Shown here: positions 31,745 to 40,392 of the stretch, piece by piece | How positions within the stretch are numbered: the first letter of the stretch is position 1 | Layout of the letters: every line of letters begins with the position of its first letter | NCBI RefSeq assembly: GCF_001028135.1 | Contig: NZ_LDNM01000032.1 | Coordinates: 1 to 57,587, forward strand | Source of the DNA: Xenorhabdus griffiniae | GTDB lineage: Bacteria; Pseudomonadota; Gammaproteobacteria; Enterobacterales; Enterobacteriaceae | Length of the DNA: 57,587 nt | Direction: 5' to 3' | Program-made: the position numbers and the translations under genes | Notes under the pieces: model-generated | What the model was told of the DNA's origin: nothing | Databases searched by the model: none | What the model saw: the letters and a program-made list of their open reading frames with translations, nothing else

Positions 31745-32444
31745 CTATCCTGGCCGCCAATGGTTAACAGTCTTTTAAAAAAATCCAAATATTCTAATGC
31801 CTTAAAACAAAACTCATTAATTTGTTATGACAAAAAATAAACTTAGAAATTTTCGTGAATAACCCTTTCTCTCATTCAGGTTGAATTTGTATGACATAAT
31901 ACCTTAGATTTTAAAATTCAAAATTCCAATTTCAAAAACATTATAGATGATTGATTTAGTACAGTTTTTCAGACCTCATATTATCTTAATATTTTATAAT
32001 TAAGATTAGCTAATTTTTGTGTTGTCATAAAGAATTGAGAACACAATAAACTCCATAATCAATGCCTTTAATATTTGAATTGCTTATATAGTCGAAACCC
32101 CTTGGTACAAGATAATTTTACATCCTTACTATTCAACAAAAAATAAACAAAACATAAATGAGTTAAAATATATGATAAGGAATATAATTTTCACTAATAA
32201 TAAAATAGACACCTTCTCCAATTTCATGGTCATTTTTTTCTTTATTTTACAATTTAATAACCATTAAAAAGCAGCTAAACCAGTGTGCTCCCATCCTCAT
32301 CCAGTGGGAGCATTGTTACACATCGTGAGCAGAGTTTTTTTAGAATGCGAACAACCTCCCCACTGTGATGTACGCTGGTATTTATGCTCCCCAAGTAAGG
32401 TGCCCCCCGAGAGCTCAATTATTCCAAAATGCGACACTGTTTCC
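31745..32444. other. AT-rich intergenic region
   Basis: About 700 bp of strongly AT-rich DNA upstream of the serine kinase gene. It must contain that operon's promoter, but no single -10/-35 pair stands out. No Fur box (GATAATGATAATCATTATC-like) is visible, which argues against iron control. No gene seen. Confidence 0.5.
32286..32312. terminator. Hairpin, possible terminator of the Zn-ribbon gene
   Basis: Perfect 8-bp stem TGCTCCCA / TGGGAGCA with an 11-nt loop, downstream of the 32445-32867 gene. There is no T-run on either strand, so it may be a processing or stability element. Confidence 0.35.
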
Positions 32445-32867
32445 TTATTCTTTAATTTCTAAAAGATTTTTACATTTAACTCTTGTTAATTCTGACAAAT
32501 CCACATCTTTTCCTGTCGTGCGAAAAATTTCTCTACGCCTGAGATTAAATAGGTGATGGCAATGTTCACACATGTCATTAACGTTACTCGGGTTTTTGAT
32601 TGCTTTTAATGTCCTGACTGCATATTTACCACACCGACACCTAACTACATAGATAGCACTGTTTTTTCTGTCACTCCGTTGAGATAATGGGAGGACACCT
32701 AATACGGTAAAAAAGCCATATTCATAACCTTGAATCTGCATAAGTATGTTTATTAAATTTGGTTCCCTTTTACTTAAACGTAAATCATACGTAGTTTTGT
32801 AAGGAATAAAATAATTAGCATATTTTTTATTTTTCTTGCTGTTATCGTTTTCATCGGTGTCGTTCAT
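32445..32867 (-). CDS. Small Cys-rich protein, possible zinc ribbon
   Basis: 140 aa, very basic at the N-terminus (Lys/Asn-rich). The middle holds VVRCRCGKYAVRTLKAIKN and, about 20 residues on, MCEHCHHLFNLRRRE: a C-x-C plus C-x-x-C arrangement that could bind one zinc ion, as in short phage and ICE nucleic-acid-binding proteins. I do not recognise the family. It stands alone between two AT-rich gaps, with a 7-bp dyad (32950-32966) upstream that could be an operator, so it might be a regulator. Confidence 0.5.
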   Translation of the reverse strand: MNDTDENDNSKKNKKYANYFIPYKTTYDLRLSKREPNLINILMQIQGYEYGFFTVLGVLPLSQRSDRKNSAIYVVRCRCGKYAVRTLKAIKNPSNVNDMCEHCHHLFNLRRREIFRTTGKDVDLSELTRVKCKNLLEIKE

Positions 32868-33498
32868 TGCTTTCTCTAATCCATTTTATAACACTTAAAT
32901 GAGCTCTAATTTAACTATTTTCATTATTAATTCAATAACGAAAAAAGTAAACTTAACATTTAAGTTAAATCCGTTAGGTATAAGTTTTAAAAACACACTG
33001 AACTCTTTGGTTAAGTTATCTTTTCTAATTGCAATACATTAAATTTCATACTCAGCGCAACACACAGAGCTTGAGCGTGATTCGTAATTTTATAGGGTCA
33101 TTTAAATAAGACATCTAACCAAATTCGAAAATTGGATAACTATTTTTACGAATTATTGATTTTCATTATAATAATTAACGAAGCCACAATGGTTGCGACC
33201 ACTGTGGCTTCTACAAATTATTAAAATCGTCTACTACCAGAAACGAGGATATTGATGTGATAGAACATGTCAGTATACGTCTTTAATATAAGATACACTG
33301 AATGAAATGGCATTAAATAATTTACTTTTTTGTGACATAGATCATGAATATTTCGCTAATTATGTGAATGAAAACTCTAACTTTAGAAGGCCATAAATTA
33401 ACACAATAATGCGACAATATACTTATATTAGTTATCGAAACAACTATGAACAGGTTAAACAGGAGGAAAAAATCAAGCTCACATAAATTCAAACTATT
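32868..33498. other. AT-rich intergenic region with hairpins
   Basis: Gene-free. It contains the dyad AACTTAA-CAT-TTAAGTT (32950-32966), with related half-sites nearby (CTTAAAT about 32898, TTAAGTT about 33014), and a 9-bp hairpin GAAGCCACA / TGTGGCTTC (33180-33211) with an inner TGGT/ACCA stem. The dyad could be an operator for the gene at 32445-32867; the second hairpin looks like a terminator. Confidence 0.45.
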
Positions 33499-33526
33499 CT
33501 TAAGGGATAGTGTTCTATCCCTTAAG
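33499..33526. terminator. Terminator of the tra block
   Basis: Perfect 11-bp stem CTTAAGGGATA / TATCCCTTAAG with a GTGTTC loop, 19 bp after the traG stop codon. TTTT follows on the plus strand; on the minus strand the T-run is weak. Confidence 0.6.
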
Positions 33527-33544
33527 TTTTAAACATTTATTTGA

Positions 33545-35059
33545 CTACTTTCCTCTGGACAACATCTTCTGCATCACCATTTGCCCGAACATGCCGGCTG
33601 ACTGCCTGACCTGCCCCACGCCCTGACTCATCATGCCTGCCATATCGCCCATTCGCACCCCTGCCCAGGCCAATGCGCCCAGCCAGACCATCGGCAGCAC
33701 AATAAACAACATGCCCATCACCAGCCCCATAATCAAATCATCCGAGGTATTCTGAAACCCTGCCAGATTCAACAAACTGTGGGTGTCTGAGCCATACAAG
33801 GCGTCCAGTAAATAGCTGTCCAGCCAGCGGGCGGTTTCCCACCAGAAGGTCAGAAAATTCAAAGAAAATAGGGCGAACGTCAGTGTGAGTACCGTCTTAA
33901 ATTCATAGGCGGCAAACAGCAGGATCAACGGGATCAGAATATACAACGCCATCAGGATCACCGCCTGCATCATGGGCAGTGCCTGTCGCACCGCATCAAA
34001 CATTGGGGCACTGATCAATCCCCCTAATATCGTCCCCGCAGCTGCTCCGACCCGGTTGGAACCGTCCCAGACCGTAAAATCCGCGTTACCCCCATAGCCC
34101 GCATACACATAACCTTCCTGAGACACCGTCAGATTTACCGGGCTGACCAGACGGCGGATCACCGCTTCTTTATATTCCCGGGTTTCTTTGCCCAGCATTT
34201 TGAGTGCCGCCGACAAACGCAGCCATAATCCCGGATCGGCCTGCGCCAGTACCCGGTCTTTCAGCCCGGTTTTGGCGGCTGACCACCAGGCTTTGCAAGT
34301 GGGATAACCGCCCTGCCCGGTATACGGCCGCCCACTGTCCCGGCTCTCACTCCACGGGAAATAGGTACGGGGCGTTCGGGATTGCAGCGTATTATAATCA
34401 CCGGCTAAAAACGTGCGGCTGCCCAGCCAGTTGATATCATTCAGCCTGGTGTCGTCGGTGGTTTGCCCCTGATCCCGTTGTTTCCACTGGTACAAAGCCA
34501 GGGCATAACAGTCATTAGTGAAATCCTGCAATTCCGCCGCCAGTGCCGGGTGACTGATACGGGTATGCTGTACTTCAAAACGCAGCTGCCTTAAATCCGG
34601 CCGGCAGGGAATGGCGGCTACCGCTGCTTGCGTCAATCCTTTTGACAGTCGGTGTACCACCGCCCACCAGAGGGGCACTGCCGCCGTCTGATTATTCAGG
34701 CTGGAGATCACCGGTGCATAGCCACTTTTGTCCGGTGCCTGAGGTGTCCAGGTGCCGCAACTTTTGGCGCGGGACGGGTCATACTGAAGGATACTGAGGC
34801 TGACATTCACCAGCGGCACACAACACACCACCATAACGAAGAAGGCACCGTACAGGGTATTTTCGATCCGGGCCAGTGACTGCAATCCACCACGGCCCTC
34901 CTCTTCGCCACACTCTCTCACTTTCAGCCAGACCGCAATCACCTTTATCACCAGAGGCAGGGTAAACAGCCCCGTCGCAATCAGAATTTGCCATAACCCG
35001 TTATTGACCACCCAGCCAAGCAGGGTCAGAAAGTATTCCAGATAGCTGTTGGTGGTCAT
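33545..35059 (-). CDS. Conjugal transfer protein TraG, N-terminal type
   Basis: 504 aa. Membrane segments near the N-terminus (IATGLFTLPLVIKVIAVWL, YGAFFVMVVCCVPLV) and a cluster near the C-terminus (AVILMALYILIPLILLFAAY, ALFSLNFLTFWW, LIMGLVMGMLFIVLP) flank a large periplasmic domain. The end MSQGVGQVRQSAGMFGQ is typical of the TraG-N proteins of MPF-G ICEs, where they act in mating-pair stabilisation. Length matches that subgroup rather than the longer F-plasmid TraG. It is the last gene of this tra block, overlapping the small membrane protein gene by 4 bp and followed by a terminator. Confidence 0.8.
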   Translation of the reverse strand: MTTNSYLEYFLTLLGWVVNNGLWQILIATGLFTLPLVIKVIAVWLKVRECGEEEGRGGLQSLARIENTLYGAFFVMVVCCVPLVNVSLSILQYDPSRAKSCGTWTPQAPDKSGYAPVISSLNNQTAAVPLWWAVVHRLSKGLTQAAVAAIPCRPDLRQLRFEVQHTRISHPALAAELQDFTNDCYALALYQWKQRDQGQTTDDTRLNDINWLGSRTFLAGDYNTLQSRTPRTYFPWSESRDSGRPYTGQGGYPTCKAWWSAAKTGLKDRVLAQADPGLWLRLSAALKMLGKETREYKEAVIRRLVSPVNLTVSQEGYVYAGYGGNADFTVWDGSNRVGAAAGTILGGLISAPMFDAVRQALPMMQAVILMALYILIPLILLFAAYEFKTVLTLTFALFSLNFLTFWWETARWLDSYLLDALYGSDTHSLLNLAGFQNTSDDLIMGLVMGMLFIVLPMVWLGALAWAGVRMGDMAGMMSQGVGQVRQSAGMFGQMVMQKMLSRGK

Positions 35060-35391
35060 GATATTCCCTCAATCGAACCTGACAGGGCATATTCACCCAG
35101 CACAATAAACAGCAGGCTGACTACCATCATGCGTATCAACGTGGCACGGTATTCCGGCTGGTGTGTTGTCCTTTGCCCGATTTTCCAGCTACCCCAGCCC
35201 AGCACGGCATACAGGCATAATCGCCAGACTAACCAAAATCCCTTAGTTTCAATCACCCAATGGTACATCTCAGTGAATTTTTCGGCCTGATGCAGCCCGG
35301 CCCAGCCTATTGCTAAACTGATAACCATCACCAAAGCGATAATCAGTAATCGCACAACACCTTTTCTCAATGTGGGGATCATCGCTGCCAT
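35056..35391 (-). CDS. Small ICE membrane protein
   Basis: 111 aa with three hydrophobic segments (LLIIALVMVISLAIGWAGL, FWLVWRLCLYAVLGWGSW, MMVVSLLFIVLGEYAL). It lies between the TIGR03755-like and TraG genes, where MPF-G ICEs consistently carry a small membrane protein. Overlaps traG by 4 bp. No known motif; probably part of the transfer apparatus. Confidence 0.6.
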   Translation of the reverse strand: MAAMIPTLRKGVVRLLIIALVMVISLAIGWAGLHQAEKFTEMYHWVIETKGFWLVWRLCLYAVLGWGSWKIGQRTTHQPEYRATLIRMMVVSLLFIVLGEYALSGSIEGIS

Positions 35392-35397
35392 ATCACC

Positions 35398-36840
35398 TTA
35401 CCGCCGTTCACTGTGGGGCACTTCCAGCTGATAAAAACGCGCATCAGTACTGTCCGGCACTTGCTTTTGGGGATGGGCTTCAATGCGACGGTTTTCCCGT
35501 TCAATAATGGTCAGGATGGCGTTACGCGACAGTTCCCGTTTCAGCCACATTTCATTTTTCAGCGCATTAATTTCCCGATCCAGGGCATCAATCCGTCGTT
35601 CCCCTTCGGCCAGGGCTTCCGGCTGGGCAGCGGCATTGGGTTCTGACATGCCGGTGATTAACATTCGCCGCATCAGCAATGCCGTCTCGGTGGTCTCAGC
35701 CATCGCCAGTTCCCCCGCCAGACGCGCAGTCAACGCGGCACTGTCCGGGTCTCGCTGCAATGCCTGAATGACCCCTTTGGTCACGGCCAGACTGCCGGTT
35801 TTCAGTTTGGCCAGATTGGCGGCGGTCGATTTTTCCGTGCCATTGAGGAGTTTCACCAGCTGTTCAATATTGGCTTTGGTGTTCTCTTCCAGCATCGGCG
35901 CAAAGCCGGTGCCGGCCACCGTCACGCCCGGTTGCTGGGACGCCCCGCCGCTGGTGCATTCCGCGGCATTAGCACAGGTACGGATAGCCCGGTCGCCCAG
36001 CACTTTCACCACAGCCTCCGCCGCTTCGGTGGCATTCTGAAATTGGCGACAGGCACCGCCATCACACTGTTTGGTACTGACTGACGACTGGCTCAGTACC
36101 GGCAGATGATTCATCATATTAAACCCTGCGCTGGCTAAATCACGGGTGGGCCGGATAGCGCTCTGTCCCTTGCCCCCCTGTTTCTTCCCGCCAATCCACT
36201 GGTGCCCGCCTGTGCCGGTCGATTTACTGCCGGCATTATTCACCCTCACTGCATCCGCATCCCCACTGTTCACCTGCGTTTTGTATTCCTGCATCGCGGC
36301 CGATTGCGTCCATTTACTGTTTTGCGCAAAATCCATCATCCGTTTGGCCATGTTCTGGCAATTAAACTGGGCCTTGTCGAACGCCACATTGGCCTGCAAG
36401 ACCCCATTGGTCAGCATGTCATAGAGACCCGGATTGGCGCGCTGAATGATCATGGCAGGTAAACTCGCCACCGCGCCGGTGGCCCCTTGGATCACCTCAC
36501 TCATCAGGTTCTTAAACCCGGCGGTAATGCCGTTTAGCTGGTTGCCAACCGTAGTTTTTAAATCAAAATTGCCGCACATCAAATCGGAACTCCAGCCGAG
36601 TTCCAGTCCGCCCAGTTGGGTCAGGGAACGGCGGGTCGCCGGCTGTGAAATCACCGAGCCGCCACCGAGGGTATAAAACAGGGTATCGGAGACAGCACCG
36701 GAAACATCAGCACCATAACCCAGGGCACCGCGATTGACCTGGGGCAGAGAAACCGTCAACCCGTTTTCAGCCCATCCCGTTTGCGCTACCCCACCGGCCA
36801 GCACGCAGGTCATTAGCCATAACGCTTTTCTTTTCGGCAT
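35398..36840 (-). CDS. ICE transfer protein, TIGR03755-like
   Basis: 480 aa with a signal peptide (ALWLMTCVLAGGVAQTGWA). The exported part has GGGSVISQPATRRSL, LGLELGWSSDLMCGNFDLKT-like text (given shortened), a central Cys-containing region (CDGGACRQF, CANAAECTSGG) likely holding disulfides, and C-terminal helices rich in Arg and Glu. This matches the ICE family TIGR03755, periplasmic proteins distantly like TraH of the F system. Transcribed with the TIGR03756-like gene 12 bp upstream. Confidence 0.8.
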   Translation of the reverse strand: MPKRKALWLMTCVLAGGVAQTGWAENGLTVSLPQVNRGALGYGADVSGAVSDTLFYTLGGGSVISQPATRRSLTQLGGLELGWSSDLMCGNFDLKTTVGNQLNGITAGFKNLMSEVIQGATGAVASLPAMIIQRANPGLYDMLTNGVLQANVAFDKAQFNCQNMAKRMMDFAQNSKWTQSAAMQEYKTQVNSGDADAVRVNNAGSKSTGTGGHQWIGGKKQGGKGQSAIRPTRDLASAGFNMMNHLPVLSQSSVSTKQCDGGACRQFQNATEAAEAVVKVLGDRAIRTCANAAECTSGGASQQPGVTVAGTGFAPMLEENTKANIEQLVKLLNGTEKSTAANLAKLKTGSLAVTKGVIQALQRDPDSAALTARLAGELAMAETTETALLMRRMLITGMSEPNAAAQPEALAEGERRIDALDREINALKNEMWLKRELSRNAILTIIERENRRIEAHPQKQVPDSTDARFYQLEVPHSERR

Positions 36841-36852
36841 AAAAACTCCTTT

Positions 36853-37821
36853 TTAAATATCGGTACTGCCCAAAAAGCGCTGTCCCCGACGCTGACAACA
36901 GCTGTAGGGTTGCCACAGGGCATACGCCTGATTGCCATTGACCGCAGCCGTATGCTCTCCGTCAGGAAACACCGCGCAGGACGGGCTTAACCGGGGTGAT
37001 AACCGCTGCCACTGGTGATTTTGGGTGCCGGTGTTTTCTGTCACCGGCTCGGGTGGCCAATAACCGTCAGCGCGTTGACCTTTTAATGCCTGATAAACAT
37101 GCGGCTGCCCAGCGCGGGTGATAATATCCGCCACCCGCTGCACCACCACGGCAGACGCTTTGTCATCATCAGTCTGATTAACAAACCCTGAACGCGGGTA
37201 AACAGTGCCCCACAGATTGCCGGCCATCTGGCTGCCCAGCTCCCGCTGACCGGGAATAAGCGCTTCCGGGTAGAACGACTCCGGCAACCCGGTGCGCCAC
37301 GCGACGGTATCCAGTGTACTGAGAAAATAAGGTATCAACGGGGTGGCCGCACTGCGGCAAGAATAACCGGGGATTTGTCCGCCAATCAGACTGGTAGCGG
37401 GATGCCCAATGGCATCCGCGTATTTGAAACGCAGGCTGGTACGGCGCTGGCCTGAAATCTGGCTATTATGGTTGCCGCCGCCGACAGTCAGGTGAGATAA
37501 CGCCCCGGTGACGGCATTTTCCAGCCCGCCGGATAACCGGCTGACCTGGGCCATTTCTGACCACGGATTGCCGCCAGGGGAGTGATAGGTGGACACGACC
37601 GCTTCGGGAAGATAGTGGGTGACTTTAACCGAGGTTTTTACCGTGCAACCATGCCAGGAACAAAACAGCCAGTAACAAATGCCGCTGACCCGCCACTGAA
37701 TACAGGCGGGTGAGAGACTGCTGGCCACAATCTGAGCGGTGTTGAGGGAAGCCTGCGCAAAGGGAACAAACGCAGCAACCAGAGTGATGACAACAGGAAA
37801 AGCAAGGCGGGGTGTCTTCAT
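36853..37821 (-). CDS. ICE transfer protein, TIGR03756-like (TraU-like)
   Basis: 322 aa with a signal peptide (VVITLVAAFVPFAQA). Cys-rich near the N-terminus (SPACIQWRVSGICYWLFC, TVKTSVKVTHYLPEAVVS) and at the C-terminus (PYSCCQRRGQRFLGSTDI). This pattern is found in TraU and in the ICE family TIGR03756. Probably a periplasmic component of pilus assembly or mating. Its ATG overlaps the stop of the TIGR03757-like gene (ATGA). Confidence 0.82.
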   Translation of the reverse strand: MKTPRLAFPVVITLVAAFVPFAQASLNTAQIVASSLSPACIQWRVSGICYWLFCSWHGCTVKTSVKVTHYLPEAVVSTYHSPGGNPWSEMAQVSRLSGGLENAVTGALSHLTVGGGNHNSQISGQRRTSLRFKYADAIGHPATSLIGGQIPGYSCRSAATPLIPYFLSTLDTVAWRTGLPESFYPEALIPGQRELGSQMAGNLWGTVYPRSGFVNQTDDDKASAVVVQRVADIITRAGQPHVYQALKGQRADGYWPPEPVTENTGTQNHQWQRLSPRLSPSCAVFPDGEHTAAVNGNQAYALWQPYSCCQRRGQRFLGSTDI

Positions 37822-38216
37822 GGCTGGCGCTGCTCCCTGAGGGCACTCGCTTTTGCCACATCCGCCGTGCCATACACGACATCCCGGTCATCAAAGACCA
37901 CGGCAGGGTACTTGCGCACACCTAATTGCCAGGCTTCAACAACGGCACGATAAGCGTTGATAATTTGTTGTTCCTGCTGGAACCATTGGGAAGATTGCAG
38001 AATAGCTTGTGCCTGTACCGCAGCTTGTTGAGGGTCAGCAGAAAGTTGAGAGAAGATTTTCTTCTGCTGTTGTTCAGCTGTATCCAGCCAGACTACCTGT
38101 GTATCAGGGGAAAGATTGACGGGAGGATGTTGGCTGTCAGTATAAATCACCGTTTTGGCATTAGCAGATAAAGGCAATACTAACCCCATATAAAGCAATA
38201 AGTTCAGTTTCTTCAT
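37818..38216 (-). CDS. ICE transfer protein, TIGR03757-like
   Basis: About 132 aa from the ATG at 38216 (MKKLNLLLYMGLVLPLSANA is a signal peptide; a start seven codons earlier would spoil it). After it come VIYTDSQHPP, VVWLDTAEQQQKKI and KYPAVVFDDRDVVYGTADV, a thioredoxin-like ending typical of TIGR03757 (DUF1525) proteins of MPF-G ICEs, like TrbC-type proteins. First gene of this tra block. The gene normally further upstream in such ICEs is separated from it by the T6SS/invasin cargo. Confidence 0.82.
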   Translation of the reverse strand: MKKLNLLLYMGLVLPLSANAKTVIYTDSQHPPVNLSPDTQVVWLDTAEQQQKKIFSQLSADPQQAAVQAQAILQSSQWFQQEQQIINAYRAVVEAWQLGVRKYPAVVFDDRDVVYGTADVAKASALREQRQP

Positions 38217-38637
38217 AAGCCATTTCCCGTCTGACAAAATATCGGTATAGCCTGAAGAAACGTATTATTGATGTCAGTAATTAATTAGTTTTTGCAAAAG
38301 TAAAAAAAGTGAATGCACTTCAAACTAAGACTTTTCTTATTTGAGGTTTTGGCCTGGAATTCTGATAGCCATTTATCAAGACGTGTCCCCAATCACAAAA
38401 ACAACCTTCCATAAAGTAAATTTAACAGATAGTTCCGTAAAATACGCCATTAACCGTTATCAATGCCCCAATATATATAAATTTTTCCGATAGAATAGCG
38501 ATGAATAATTCATCAAAACAGACATATGAGGAAAAGATAAAAAACATAGTGAGTATCCGTGCCTGGTAAGAGGGGTTTAAACAAGTTGTGCCATTGTGAA
38601 CCGGCCGAGTTTATTGAATATCGAAAAGGAAAACGGT
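38217..38637. promoter_or_regulatory. Divergent intergenic region before the T6SS module
   Basis: 420 bp of AT-rich DNA between the minus-strand tra block and the plus-strand T6SS-like genes. It must contain divergent promoters. The segment about 38470-38500 (TATATAAATTTTTCCGATAG) is a possible -10 area for the T6SS module, but I cannot fix it. Confidence 0.35.
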
Positions 38638-40374
38638 GTGAAATCATTTGAACAATACTTTCAACACGAGATTGAGTATCTCCGCGCATTACAAAAACTG
38701 GTACGAGAGGAAAAACCACATCTGGCGGATATCCTCAGTGGACACGATCCGGATGTGGAAAGAGCCAATGAAGGTTCGGCCTTTTTGACAGCCCGTCTGC
38801 GCCAAAAAATTGACGACGGATTGCCTGAATACACCCAACCGTTACTGCAACGCTTACACTCGCAGACAATAAAAGGTTTACCCACAACCAGTGTGATGCA
38901 ACTGGATAGCGTTCAGGGGACAGATAATGCTTATTCCGTGCCGGCAGGCAGTAAAATTACCACAGAAAACGGCACACCATTCATGAGCTGTCGCTCCTGT
39001 GATATCGAGCCTCTGACACTGATTCAGCGGGAACTTCATCATCAGGCACAAGAAACACAGATTACCCTGACATTCCGGTATACAGGCAAAGGTGACCGTT
39101 GGGCAATCAAACCCATCAGCCTGTTTCTCAGTGCTGATGAAACCGTCGCAGATACCCTGATGCTGGCACTGACACAAGAGGCTTATAACATTAAGTTATA
39201 CCGAGAAAATTCCCCTTACCCAATGGAAGGTTTGCGTTTGGAACCCTTGCAGGGCACTTCCAGGCTTATTTTGTCCCAGCCACAGCGGGCGGGAAACTGG
39301 GCACCACAAATGCTAGTAGAGTCACTTTATCTGCCCCATGTTCATCACTTCATCACATTGGTTTTGCCGACGACGATGCGAAGCCATTTATTAATGACAG
39401 AAATCCGTGAATTTACTATTGTAATCAAACTCAGATGTGAATTGGCCGTGTCTGAAACGCAGATAACGGCAGCGTTTCACCTGCATTGTGTGCCCGTGGT
39501 CAATCGGAAAATAACACAATTAACCGTGCCGTTTAAGTCAGAGACTGCACGTTATCGCTTACCCTTATCACCTTCACAGGGTGTACTGGATGTGCTAGGC
39601 ATCGCGCTGGAAAAAGAGCCGGATGAAGAGCACGATCGGGGCGAGTCTTTCCGTTTCTATCCCGATCGCTTGCTGACCGGCATGGATCGCTATTTGGATG
39701 ACGAACAGGTTTGGTTCTATTCACTGGAAATGGGGGAAGATGCGTTAGGCCGGTTGCAATACGATCTGGTTTTCCGGGACAGTCGGGGGCAATTCATGAC
39801 ACAGCCTCCGGTGCGAAAATTTATCTGTCAGGTGGCAACATTCGGGCTTCAGCCAGAGCCATTAATGGCTGGTGAGAGGTGTTATGCGGACGAAACCCTC
39901 CCTGATAATGTACAAATCAAAAACCTGACGCCCCCTTCGTCGCCCTATCCGCCGCTCACCGACAGTCACCGCTACTGGACGTTATTGTCACATTATTCGG
40001 CCAGCCCATTTTTGCTGCATTTTGCTGACATGCTCAAAGAGCTATTGCGCGGTTATGACTTTTATACTGAAACAGACCGAAACCGGAGCCGGGCACTGCG
40101 CCGCAGGATTGATGGCATTGTTTCCGTGCATTCGAAAACGAGCGACTGGCTGATTAAGGGCGTACCCCACCGCTGTCTGTTTATTGAACTGATGCTGGAT
40201 GACAGCACCTACCCTCATGAAGGGGAGGCTTTCATGTTTGCCCATAGCGTATCCCAGTTTCTGCCATTTTGCCTGACACAGGATATGCACATGTTAGTGA
40301 CCTGTCGCACCACGGCGGGAAAATATTATGGTTTCTCACGTTATCCCATACAGGGATATCGCCCGTTAATGTAA
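38638..40374 (+). CDS. tssF: T6SS baseplate protein TssF, orphan copy
   Basis: About 578 aa starting from the GTG at 38638 (AAGGA 8 nt upstream); an earlier GTG at 38596 lacks a ribosome site. The N-terminus (SFEQYFQHEIEYLRALQKL, DPDVERANEGSAFLTARLR) is the TssF/VasA/ImpG signature, and the C-terminus (YPHEGEAFMFAHSVSQFLP, FSRYPIQGYRPLM) agrees. TssF normally works with TssG, TssK and TssE in the baseplate. No TssG or other core gene is here, so this copy must plug into a host T6SS or serve a phage-like variant. It is followed 18 bp later by vgrG. Confidence 0.82.
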   Translation: MKSFEQYFQHEIEYLRALQKLVREEKPHLADILSGHDPDVERANEGSAFLTARLRQKIDDGLPEYTQPLLQRLHSQTIKGLPTTSVMQLDSVQGTDNAYSVPAGSKITTENGTPFMSCRSCDIEPLTLIQRELHHQAQETQITLTFRYTGKGDRWAIKPISLFLSADETVADTLMLALTQEAYNIKLYRENSPYPMEGLRLEPLQGTSRLILSQPQRAGNWAPQMLVESLYLPHVHHFITLVLPTTMRSHLLMTEIREFTIVIKLRCELAVSETQITAAFHLHCVPVVNRKITQLTVPFKSETARYRLPLSPSQGVLDVLGIALEKEPDEEHDRGESFRFYPDRLLTGMDRYLDDEQVWFYSLEMGEDALGRLQYDLVFRDSRGQFMTQPPVRKFICQVATFGLQPEPLMAGERCYADETLPDNVQIKNLTPPSSPYPPLTDSHRYWTLLSHYSASPFLLHFADMLKELLRGYDFYTETDRNRSRALRRRIDGIVSVHSKTSDWLIKGVPHRCLFIELMLDDSTYPHEGEAFMFAHSVSQFLPFCLTQDMHMLVTCRTTAGKYYGFSRYPIQGYRPLM

Positions 40375-40392
40375 CAATAAGGAAATACGGTT

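Noticed and set aside
32868-33544. oriT of the ICE
   Set aside because: There are hairpins, but no relaxase gene or nic-like sequence that I can recognise nearby; AT-rich palindromes alone do not support it.
35413-36676. Several plus-strand reading frames opposite the TIGR03755-like gene
   Set aside because: They mirror a gene with strong third-position GC bias; no ribosome sites or domains.
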